A DNA stretch of 64,000 nucleotides from positions 28,717,364 through 28,781,363 of the forward strand of contig CM025854.1 of NCBI GenBank assembly GCA_003952965.2, read 5' to 3'. This document shows positions 48,344-63,099 of this stretch, piece after piece. The notes under the pieces were generated by a model. The model saw nothing but the letters and a program-made list of their open reading frames with translations, did not search any database and was not told where the DNA came from. The DNA is from Morella rubra (Eukaryota; Streptophyta; Magnoliopsida; Fagales; Myricaceae). Position 1 is the stretch's first letter. Each line of letters begins with the position of its first letter. The position numbers and the translations under genes are program-made.

Positions 48344-51300
48344 TAGGCATCTCCAGCAAATGAGAAAAAAAGGCTTAGGTTTATGTTCATTCACCTAAAT
48401 ACACAGGTTACAAGCTAATTTCGTTTGTTTCTGCTCTGGATAGTGCTTAAAATAAAGTAGCACGATCTCACTATTGCACAACTTTTCATTTATCATAAAA
48501 TTGAAGCCCTGCCCTGACGCCTGTAACACATGGGGGGCCGAGGAAGAAGCTGGACTGACTTAGCACCGCCAATAACAATCCTCTAATGAACGAAGTAACA
48601 AAGACCTAAATGAAAAATTTGAGGCATACTAGGATATAGAAACTGGTGGAAAACTAAGTGTAGCGGACTAGAATGAAACTCTGCACGCTTATCATCTTCT
48701 AGAGAAATTGGGTAATGACTTTGATGATCCTTCAAAGAGATCCAAAATGTAACTCTCTAGATCATCAGCACTGTATTTCATATGCTTGTCACTTATGTAA
48801 TAGGCATATCTTCCCACAAATGTTCGGTAAGCCTGGATCACCTTGAGCGATGTTGAGATCCGTAAATCTTCCCGAAGTTGAGAATCTGAGATAAACCATC
48901 CCGTTTGTGTCTTGTAAATCTCCTCAAAAGCGAGATAAAAGCTCCGGATCCTTTCCTTGAGAAGAGCTCTCGAGGTAGAGCTCGACCCAGGATTTTGAAT
49001 CCCATCATCCTTTAGCAAAGAAAGGATTGAACTCCAACTAGCTCGCTCATAATTCATTGCGTGCTGTTGGAATTTCCAGTTGTGCTTTCTAATCCATTTA
49101 TCTCCAAATATATGCCTTAGCTCAGACCCCTTGACCTTTTCAGCCATGTAGTGGATATTGTTCATCAAGAAGAAGTGCTGTAGCGAAGCATCCTTGTATA
49201 GCTTGGACTTGTCATCCAGGTTGCTTTGCAGAATTGAAGCAAGTGATCGAAAATGTCGAGCCATTGGGGAAATTCTACGCGAAGAATTACCAGTTTTGCT
49301 CTCCTCTTCCGCCATAGGACTCTCGTCAGGTGACAACGAACTGGGATCCTCTTCATCATGGTCCTCGAGGAGGAAATTAAGGGTCTCACTGTAGTCTGTT
49401 AGAATCTTAAGGTAATTCATGACATATCTGGTCAGATGGTGAATTCCACCTCCTGGAAAAGGGGTTGTCGAGGTATTTGATGCAGTTCCATTCTTAAGTT
49501 CAAGAAATGCTGCTCGCACAGCATCACCCAACCTCCCTAGAACCTCGTGACACTCAATTCTAACTGAAGAACCATCATCATCGGAGTATAAACCATCAAT
49601 ATCTGGAAGCAGATCTGATAGCGCCTCATACATGCAAAGAATGCAAGACAACTTCTCTGGTTGGTGAGGGCCAATAGACACTGCTCCACCGAAATTCAGA
49701 AGCTGCAACATTGAGGCCTTGGATGCCTCAATGAAACAAGCTAGAGCAACTGATCCGAGCTCCCCAAAAATTTGATCACTAAGCCATTTCTCGCTAGCAA
49801 GATAGACCCGCACAAAGATCTTCATTGTTCGCACCCAACGCTTGATCTTGGAATTCAAGCTAACCCACTCCATCCTCAGCACATCTTCAATGCTTAGTTT
49901 TTCCATTTCAAGATTGAAGAGGCACTCATCCAAGACGTCCTTTCGTACGCTGGTATAGGCTTGGCAACATTCCTGATCATAATTCGAATTGAACATCAAG
50001 TTTGCAATGCATTTCAGCTCAGGAATCGCATCAGGATGTACTAAATCAGTGATATATTCCTCTGCGGCCCGGCTGACGCTGTCTCTGTGAAGTGACTCCT
50101 CGACTGACTCATCCCCAAAAGAGATAATGGAGACCTTATCCAAAAGATCCTCTTCAACAGATCGAAAAGACACGTGCTCTGGCTCGAAAGGTTGCCTGTT
50201 CTCAACAAGTATGTGCCTGAACTCTTCCTCAAGCCTTTCCATTGCCTTCTGAAGAACATTGTGTGCCCTTTGTAACAGCTTATACTCTTCATCATCGTTA
50301 TTCTGACACACACTCCCTAACCTTTGGGCCAATTTTTGGGCTTCAGCTGCTGCATTCAGGTACACAGAGGCTTCTTCTGGCCCTGAATCCCAAATCATAG
50401 ACTGATCTTCCTCCCAACTCATGATCTTCTCCTCAACAGCATTAAGTTGATCCGCCATCTCATTACTCTCATCATCCTTTGTTTCGTTTAGGGCAGTCAT
50501 GGTGGCTAATTGGGTGCGAAGTTCTGCCAAAGCTTTCCTCTCATCATATGTAAGCTTCTTTTTTGACCCCAATGCTTTAACAATGTATTTCGCTGCAGAA
50601 ATTAGGGGCTTTTCTCCTAAATCCGGAGGAATCACGGACTCCCAATCCCCCATACCCAACAAGAGGCAAAGGCCAAAGAGAAACACAAGGCCGATTAAAA
50701 ACTCTTGAATTGAACCAGAATTGAGTCCTAGACCCCTCTTACTCTCGCGCGCCCGTTTACCATCGAGCTAAAATCGGCTTTGTAAACCTAACAAAAGTCC
50801 CAGTCACCAAAAGGGAATCAAATACTACCCTTTTGAATAATGAAACTAGAACAAGACTGATTCATCTTAAAACTAATGCCTTTGCATACAACAAAATGAC
50901 CACTCATGAAATGGAGCACATGTCCAGAGGCGGAACTCTAACAATAATCACTAAAAAAGTAGGACGAGAAACAGATGAAGTGCAAGAGAGAAAAGTCAAT
51001 AGAGCACCAATATTTTCAGACCTTGCAGATCAACAGCAAGTTGTACGAAAAATTAGATTACAAGAAATCAGTCCAATTTCGAATCAAGAACAGTGTTACT
51101 AGTAAGGCAACAATAATCAAAGGCTACCTTATTGAATCTGACACTATGTAAGCTTGCGACACGAGCAGGCCGCCAAAATTGAAGATACGAAGGAGCTCCA
51201 AAATAGCAACAGTAACAGGGTAACTTAGATAAAATGGAAGACTTCTCGAATGGGGTTCGTAAAGGCTGGACGAAAACAGTATAGCAAGATCTATAGGCCA

Positions 51301-51425
51301 GTGAAAGTAGTCTAAAGGAACTCAAGGCTTCAGATTGTGCAGGAGTACACAGAAGAAAGAAAGCGTACGGACAGAACCAAGAAACTGATGCAAGAGGATA
51401 TTTTCAATTTCCTGGGGCTGGAGCC
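48344..51425. repeat. EXO70 tandem duplication, unit B
   Basis: Counterpart of 44446-47400, offset by about 3.9 kb. The upstream flank (50690-51425) aligns patchily with 46752-47400 and carries a roughly 65-base insertion around 51308-51372 that is not in unit A. Shared words include CAAGATCTATAGGC at 47328 and 51287. Confidence 0.85.
48692..50653 (-). CDS. EXO70 family exocyst subunit (EXO70E-like)
   Basis: Single-exon gene of 653 residues from MGDWESVIPPDLGEKPLIS, with the Exo70 domain filling about residues 270-640 and a normal C-terminus (SYILDLFEGSSKSLPNFSRR). The exocyst tethers Golgi-derived vesicles to the plasma membrane; plant EXO70E proteins are also linked to EXPO compartments and unconventional secretion. 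An in-frame ATG 33 bases upstream (50686) would add MFLFGLCLLLG. I prefer 50653 because family members, as I recall them, begin MGD(C/W)ES. The upstream extension is hydrophobic and occurs in both copies, so it may just be shared leader. The gene is adjacent to RIK as in Arabidopsis At3g29390-At3g29400 (EXO70E1), and its sister copy at 44778-46718 is broken, so this is probably the functional gene. Confidence 0.9.
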   Translation of the reverse strand: MGDWESVIPPDLGEKPLISAAKYIVKALGSKKKLTYDERKALAELRTQLATMTALNETKDDESNEMADQLNAVEEKIMSWEEDQSMIWDSGPEEASVYLNAAAEAQKLAQRLGSVCQNNDDEEYKLLQRAHNVLQKAMERLEEEFRHILVENRQPFEPEHVSFRSVEEDLLDKVSIISFGDESVEESLHRDSVSRAAEEYITDLVHPDAIPELKCIANLMFNSNYDQECCQAYTSVRKDVLDECLFNLEMEKLSIEDVLRMEWVSLNSKIKRWVRTMKIFVRVYLASEKWLSDQIFGELGSVALACFIEASKASMLQLLNFGGAVSIGPHQPEKLSCILCMYEALSDLLPDIDGLYSDDDGSSVRIECHEVLGRLGDAVRAAFLELKNGTASNTSTTPFPGGGIHHLTRYVMNYLKILTDYSETLNFLLEDHDEEDPSSLSPDESPMAEEESKTGNSSRRISPMARHFRSLASILQSNLDDKSKLYKDASLQHFFLMNNIHYMAEKVKGSELRHIFGDKWIRKHNWKFQQHAMNYERASWSSILSLLKDDGIQNPGSSSTSRALLKERIRSFYLAFEEIYKTQTGWFISDSQLREDLRISTSLKVIQAYRTFVGRYAYYISDKHMKYSADDLESYILDLFEGSSKSLPNFSRR

Positions 51426-52999
51426 CTTAACCTCCGTTAAACGCGGAAAGATCGCGGAAAGATGAGGGAGAAAGCTGGAAAAAAAAAATTCTAAGAACTT
51501 TTTTTAATCAAATTTTTTCACACAACAAAATATTTTAATATCTAATAAAAAAATTATATCTAATTATTGACCTTAATTTTTATAAATTAAAATTTTTTTA
51601 CAAAATTCATAACAACTCTTACGACAAATTTTTTGAAAAATTTATTCTTGATGGATGTGATAGTAAAAATAATTGTAAAAAATAGATTTTTGTGAGAAGA
51701 ATTTTTATAATAATTTTTGTGTTATTTTTTTACGAAACTTGAGGTTAATGACTACATAACATTTTTTTTATGAGAAAAATTATTTTTGTATTATATCATT
51801 AAACAAACACATTGCGTTCTTGTTCAATTTCGTGTGAGAATTTTTTTATCTAGTCCGAACATGTTATACTTCAATTATCTAAAATAGAGAATTTATTTTC
51901 CTGAACTATTTGTTTGTTTGTTAAGGATGTTACTAACAATCTCGAATATTTAGTTTTAAAGTAAAATAATATGAAGCTATTTTATTTATTACCTTACAAT
52001 TAATGTTTGTTTTTGGTTTTTTTTCTTAGATTATGAATATATATAAGCTTCATGTATAACATTTAAATGATATAAATTTGGATGTTCGGGTACTGAATGG
52101 AATAGACTTTAGTGGAACCCATGACATGAGAAAAATGTATTATTTATTTTTGGTTTTCAGTTATTTCTTTTTGCCCAATGCTATTTGGCACTATTCAACT
52201 TTCTTGATTCCCTCTCTCTCACCCAATCAATAACTGTTTATTTAATGAGAACTAAAAACCCACTTTTTCTTTTTTCTTTCTCATCAATGTCCTCCATTAA
52301 GAAAAAATAAAGCTAGATCCATTTTCTTTTCTCTCAACTTCATTTTTTTTTTAATTTAAAATCAAAACATGTTCCCTTTAAAAAAATGCAATTTTTTTTT
52401 TTTTTGCTGTATAGTTTATCTATCAATTACTTGTAGCACTTTTTTTTGTTGGCGCATTCCTTTACTGCAATGTATTGCTCAATTATATTTTTCTTTCCGT
52501 GTTTTGGATATTTAACAATGTAATTTAGATTTCTTCAGTATATTTTAAATTGATTATTTGGGAAGTGAACTACATCTCTAATTTATATTTGGACATTTAA
52601 TTAAATAATTTAGATTTATTGAGTATATTTTAAATTACTTCTTTGGGAAGTGAACTGCATCCCGGTATCAAGTATGAAGCAGAGATCAAATACATTATAG
52701 AGAAGAGTAGGCTCGAAAAAGAAAAAACAAACAAGCAAAAGGAAATATATTGTTAAGAGTCGAATAATATAAGCTTGTAAACTTTGTACGATTCCTTTCG
52801 GAACCAACTACCAAGGTGCATTTAATATTGGGCCGGCTAGCCCGTTTAAAAAACTGTGCACAGCATGAGACAAAACATGAATGTACATGCAGTGAAATCA
52901 GTCTGGATCAAGATGGCGTAAGCGTTGAATGGTATTTGCTGAACAGCAAACACAAGTTAAAAGACTACAATTACCCTTTAGAATTAGATTATCCTCGCT
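51426..52999. other. AT-rich intergenic, no gene recognised
   Basis: Long A and T runs (for example 51481-51490, 52391-52406) and no coding signal. Two similar words, GAGTATATTTTAAATT and GGGAAGTGAACT, recur at about 52540-52575 and 52620-52655, a small imperfect local duplication. Confidence 0.55.
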
Positions 53000-53636
53000 G
53001 GGTTCGGTTATGGTGCCTTGGGTTATTGTGCTGGTAGCTGTTGGTGGACGTCGAGATCAAATTTTCAAGATCCAAGGGATGAGAACACGCCATATCAATT
53101 AATGAAATTCGACCCGCGGTTTGACCCGTTTACATATGACTCATTTTTCTCCTAACCCAATTCCACGACCTAGCAAAACAATTCAAACTCATACCAGATC
53201 TGAAATTTTCCTTACACAACTCCAGCATCCAAGCTGCCCAGCACCCAAGCTCCCGCTCCGTCGCGCCACCCGTCTCCGTCTGTGCCAGCTCCGTCGCGCC
53301 GCCCATCTACCTTTTGCTCCAGCAATGAGTCTTGCGAGGTGGTGAGGGACAGTTTGAAGCTCATGGATCTTTTGGTGAAGTTTGGACTTAGAATTTCTCC
53401 AAGTTTTTCTCAAGTTTTTGTGGCATCGTTCGATTTTTTTATTTTTAATTTTAATTCCTTCTGTTACGGCCATGAGTAAAAGTGTAGGAAACAAGATTTG
53501 AGTTCTCTCTCTTTTTGGTTGAGTTTGCCCCTCCCAAAAGAAAGTAAAAGAAAATTCGAACAACTGCACACAAGCATTAACAAAAGGAAAAGACATTAAC
53601 AGTGAAGGAAGGCAATAACAGAATCCTCCACTTTCT

Positions 53637-53667
<31 letters not shown>

Positions 53668-54177
53668 GACTTAACCAAAAAGAGAGAGAACTCAAATCTT
53701 GTTTCCTACACTTTTACTCATGGCATAACAGAAGGAATTAAATAAATAAATAAATCGAACGATGCCCACAAAAACTTGAGAAAAACTTGGAGAAATTCTA
53801 AGTCCAAACTTCACCAAAAGATCCATGAGCTTCAAACTGTCCCTCACCACCTCGCAAGACTCATTGCTGGAGCAAAAGATGTAGATGGGCGGCGCGACGG
53901 AGCTGGCACAGACGAAGACGGGTGGTGCAACGGAAGGGGCGACGGAGCTGGGCGGTGCTTGGATGCTAGAGCTGTGCAAGGAAAATTTCAGATTTGGTAT
54001 GGGTTTGAATTGTTTTGTTGAGTCGTAAAATTAGGTTAGGAGAAAAACGGGTCAAACCGGAGGTCGAATTTCATTAATTGACGTAGCATATTCTCATCCC
54101 TTGATCTTGAAAATTCGATCTCAAACATCCACCAACAACTACCAGCACAATAACCCCCAACACCGTAACCGAACCCT
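53000..54177. repeat. long inverted repeat (foldback), arms about 530 and 510 bp
   Basis: The left arm (about 53000-53532) and right arm (about 53665-54177) are reverse complements over nearly their whole length. Matching landmarks: GGTTCGGTTATGG near 53001 with CCGTAACCGAACC near 54163, GCTCCAGCAATGAGTCTTGC near 53313 with its complement near 53855, and GAAACAAGATTTGAGTTCTC near 53488 with its complement near 53690. The spacer of about 130 bp contains a run of 22 G (53647-53668). The mirrored frames at 53121-53345 and 53776-54021 are palindrome artefacts. It resembles a foldback transposon remnant or an inverted duplication. If transcribed it would make a long hairpin RNA. Confidence 0.88.
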
Positions 54178-54443
54178 ATCCCCACTAACTCAAAGATTAC
54201 TACAAATGCATATATATAAATTATAATATATATAGATAGATAGATACAGACAAAACCTTAATTCTTCCATTACATCTGCCTTTTGTATTACATCAATGAC
54301 CAACCACCCGCCTCCCGCTGACCTGTCTCTCTCGCTCGCTTCCAACTTGCTTTCTTTTTTAACTGAAAAATAAGCATTTTTTTTTGTCTAGAACGATAGT
54401 ATTTCAGAAGAAATCGTAATCAAATGAGAAACGCGTCGTCTTT

Positions 54444-58811
<4,368 letters not shown>

Positions 58812-60669
58812 GGCCTCAACGAGGAAGAAGAATAATCAAAGAGAGGAAGAATGGGAGGTGTCTTTCGTCCTAGTTGTGTGTGTGATGTGAAAAGTAAGGG
58901 GTGTGTGTTAAATAGGAGAGAGAGACAGGGACAGAGAGAGAAGGGAGGTGCAATGGATGTTATCGCCCAATAACACAGTGATAGGAGCACCCATTAAAAA
59001 ATTGCTAAATGGAGCAACCCATACAATCAGAAGAAACTTTTAGCCGCATAACGCCAAGTTTTTATCTTATATATATATTTGGTCTGTACGGCTAATGATT
59101 TTATGATGTATAAAATCTTTAATACGAGGGAGTGCTCATATCATGTATCATGTACTCTATCATATTCATTAAGATTTAAGGGGATCTTAATTAGTAATAA
59201 TTGGAGGGATGGAATCACATGCTCTTGGCATGTCCCTAAAACAGTCCCTCTAATCCTCCATTAATTCCTCTTGTACTCATATAAGAGGCTTTGACCACCC
59301 TTTTCCCTGATTGGCTTTATCCAATCTGATGTCTCCCTTTTTGGTTTTCTTTCTTTGTTCGTTTCTGTATTTTGTTTGGATAACTTTTATGGTAAGGTTT
59401 GTTTCTACTGCATTTTAATATTAAACAATTCAGGATTTGTATATCTTCGCCGACTTCAAGTGCTTTTAGTTGGAAATTCTTTAATTTGAGATTCTTTTTC
59501 TTTCTTGCAGCCTCCAGCTATTGTCTTGTTAGAATGTGATTTTCGAGAAAGCTGCAGCCGAAATAATTAGTTCTGCAACAGAAATCTTTTTTAAACTTGA
59601 AATGCCTTTCATGCTTTCTGCCGAAATCTGTCTGGTATTACGTGTTGCAAAACCAACCAGATGCAAACTCCAGACAAATTTTAAATCTTTATTTTCAATA
59701 AGAGTCATTTTAATTGGGAACGGATTACTCCGAAAAAATTTTGAAGTTGTCTTAAGGAGTAGATTTTAATTTCATCTAAAAAAATTTAATAGTCTAAATT
59801 AATTCGCGTCGAGTTAAGATTAATTTAAATATATTTGTACAAATTATATTATTCATTAAATAATTTAAATTCATTAAAAATATTAATTTTTTAAAATAAA
59901 ACACAGACGATCCTTAAGACATCTTCTTACCCTTTTTATTTTGCCAAGGGATAAGCGCGGAGTTTTTTTTTTTTTTTTTTTTTCACAGTATCGTTTAGAT
60001 AAAGGGACTTTTCTTAGTTCTCTTTGCGTGCACGCGAGGAGGGGACTGGGGAGGTATCCATGATTTCCAAAAATATAGAGCACGTTGAGGTTGGCCGCGG
60101 CGATGATGCCACTTTTGGACTGATATTGCCTAAAGGGTCTGCGAATCTGATGAGCTCCAACCCCCTCTATTTTGTTCTTAGCCTGTTGTTGTTGACAGCC
60201 ACCAGGAAGTCTCCCTTTAACATCTTTCCACCCATTCTCACGTCCCAGTTTCACCAAGTTTCCAGCATTGCTCTCAAATTACTTGTTCGGCAGGCTTTTT
60301 GGCAAATTTTGACAATGCCTTCAGAAGATTCTATTCTTGAAGTTCCTAACTTTATAGGGAACTTCTCAGTTCTCATGAATGTGCAGATCCTAATGCTAGG
60401 TGGAAAGAAGTGATTGGTCGCATTCCTCAAAGAAGGAAATTGACCAGTTTTTCAATTTTTGTTCTTCTCCGTTCTTCTTAATCCTTTAGACATTTTAATG
60501 TGAATTAGCTTTCGGTTTTTAGAAACAAGATTTAACGGAAGAAGTGGACTAACTGTAGAAGAAGATGGGAAAGTAATTATGGTATTTATGACATCTACAA
60601 AAGCGCAGAAAGCAAAGCAGAGAGTGGGTTGAAACTGCAGCTTAGCAACAAAAAGGAGCGGTTGGTTGG
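58812..60669. other. SCPL upstream region and intergenic DNA
   Basis: The first 200 bases are GA-rich on one strand and probably include the SCPL leader and promoter. The rest is AT-rich. A frame at 60024-60413 (129 residues, MRAREEGTGEVSMISKN) has an ATG but no resemblance to any family I know, and is overlapped on the other strand by a frame of similar length. I do not call a gene. A run of 23 T lies at about 59961-59983. Confidence 0.5.
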
Positions 60670-61884
60670 AAGTTCAACGATTCTAGGAGGTCCTCGAGGC
60701 TTTTAACACTGTGCCGGTCGAAGTTAATGAAAAGGTGGTGAAAAAATAAGAACACCAGAAAAAAGGTATTGGTGTCACATCCAAAGAGTCAATGCTAGCT
60801 CCTCTCCACTAACGATGGCTGATGGAGCCTTGAAAATGAAATGCTCGTATGTTCAACTCATGGCACCCCTTCTTCTTCCAAAGAGAATCGTCGAAATTAA
60901 TACATTTTAATTTTTTGTTGAATCTGTCGTTTGCTTATGAAATTTGAGAGGATGAGGTTGGGTAATAGAAAGGGGGATTCTAGCTTCAGTGGAACTCAAA
61001 CTGTTTCTGGGTTAGCTTGGATCGACTTTTAGTACTTTTTTCCTCCTATAATAATACCGGATGATCTCTTGCTTCTTTCGTTTTACTCACTCAAAAAGTT
61101 CTCTGTGAACTTCTGAGAAGTCTCAGATTCAGATCCACAGGTTTCTTAGACGTGTAGGCCTGAACAGAGGTCAGTCTGCTCAGCGCACGTGCCATTGATT
61201 ACCCTTCGCATCACTGTCCAATCGATGCGCCAAACAACGTTGACCACAGCTTAATGGGAATCTGCCTCTTAATTTTCTGAAACCATTTACATAAGCTTTC
61301 TGAGGCATAAATTGCTTGCCTACCTCTCAACCATTAATGTATTGAACATAAGTACAAAGAGCTAATATACTTTAAAGTTGAAACGAATCAGCGGGGGCCT
61401 GAACCTGTCATATGTGATCCCAAATTACATATGACTGTTAGAAATTTGAGCGATTGTAGTTATATACCATTCTGCGGGTGCCCAAACCTCTTCTGCTGTA
61501 ACTTTTTTCCTTTTATGGTAAGGTTCTCTCTTTGCAAGAGATTCTTAATTCACGTAAGACTTTAGCATCAAATCATGTGATCCTGATCCACCTTAGGAAA
61601 ATATGGGAGAAGTTGTAGACTTTTCATATCTTTCAATTCCAAAAAGTCATCTTTTGATTGTGTTGGGTGAAGTGGGAAGCCAAACTCAAGAAAACATTTT
61701 GTTGAAAGCTCTAGGCAAGTTTGATTCAAAATATGCCTGTTCCCAGTTTTGAACTTCTTGCAATACTTTTACCAAAGGCAAAGAATCACTATCCTTTGTC
61801 CTCTGTGAGAGCAGTAAAGTGTAGCGTAGAGATAATAGCCCCAGATGGCTACTCTGTCATTTTCTAATCTAGGCTGGAATTGAT
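60670..61884. repeat. 1215-bp direct tandem repeat, copy 1
   Basis: Starts AAGTTCAACGATTCTAGG and ends at GCTGGAATTGAT. The same sequence restarts at 61885. I found no difference between the copies when reading them side by side. No frame in it is long or family-like. The content is AT-rich single-copy-looking DNA. Confidence 0.95.
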
Positions 61885-63099
61885 AAGTTCAACGATTCTA
61901 GGAGGTCCTCGAGGCTTTTAACACTGTGCCGGTCGAAGTTAATGAAAAGGTGGTGAAAAAATAAGAACACCAGAAAAAAGGTATTGGTGTCACATCCAAA
62001 GAGTCAATGCTAGCTCCTCTCCACTAACGATGGCTGATGGAGCCTTGAAAATGAAATGCTCGTATGTTCAACTCATGGCACCCCTTCTTCTTCCAAAGAG
62101 AATCGTCGAAATTAATACATTTTAATTTTTTGTTGAATCTGTCGTTTGCTTATGAAATTTGAGAGGATGAGGTTGGGTAATAGAAAGGGGGATTCTAGCT
62201 TCAGTGGAACTCAAACTGTTTCTGGGTTAGCTTGGATCGACTTTTAGTACTTTTTTCCTCCTATAATAATACCGGATGATCTCTTGCTTCTTTCGTTTTA
62301 CTCACTCAAAAAGTTCTCTGTGAACTTCTGAGAAGTCTCAGATTCAGATCCACAGGTTTCTTAGACGTGTAGGCCTGAACAGAGGTCAGTCTGCTCAGCG
62401 CACGTGCCATTGATTACCCTTCGCATCACTGTCCAATCGATGCGCCAAACAACGTTGACCACAGCTTAATGGGAATCTGCCTCTTAATTTTCTGAAACCA
62501 TTTACATAAGCTTTCTGAGGCATAAATTGCTTGCCTACCTCTCAACCATTAATGTATTGAACATAAGTACAAAGAGCTAATATACTTTAAAGTTGAAACG
62601 AATCAGCGGGGGCCTGAACCTGTCATATGTGATCCCAAATTACATATGACTGTTAGAAATTTGAGCGATTGTAGTTATATACCATTCTGCGGGTGCCCAA
62701 ACCTCTTCTGCTGTAACTTTTTTCCTTTTATGGTAAGGTTCTCTCTTTGCAAGAGATTCTTAATTCACGTAAGACTTTAGCATCAAATCATGTGATCCTG
62801 ATCCACCTTAGGAAAATATGGGAGAAGTTGTAGACTTTTCATATCTTTCAATTCCAAAAAGTCATCTTTTGATTGTGTTGGGTGAAGTGGGAAGCCAAAC
62901 TCAAGAAAACATTTTGTTGAAAGCTCTAGGCAAGTTTGATTCAAAATATGCCTGTTCCCAGTTTTGAACTTCTTGCAATACTTTTACCAAAGGCAAAGAA
63001 TCACTATCCTTTGTCCTCTGTGAGAGCAGTAAAGTGTAGCGTAGAGATAATAGCCCCAGATGGCTACTCTGTCATTTTCTAATCTAGGCTGGAATTGAT
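61885..63099. repeat. 1215-bp direct tandem repeat, copy 2
   Basis: Second copy of 60670-61884 with a constant offset of 1215. The sequence leaves the repeat at about 63100, after GGAATTGATA. There are no terminal repeats or target-site duplication, so unequal exchange, replication slippage or an assembly artefact are better explanations than transposition. Confidence 0.95.

Noticed and set aside
53189-53695. 168-residue minus-strand frame and related frames in the foldback
   Set aside because: They are mirror images of each other created by the inverted repeat and the poly-G/poly-C run; no family similarity.
60024-60413. 129-aa frame beginning MRAREEGTG
   Set aside because: Has an ATG, but the translation shows no domain, no splice context and an equally long antisense frame; evidence too weak for a gene call.
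60670-63099. LTR pair of a retrotransposon
   Set aside because: The two 1215-bp copies are directly adjacent with no internal region, no TG...CA ends, no primer-binding site and no target-site duplication.
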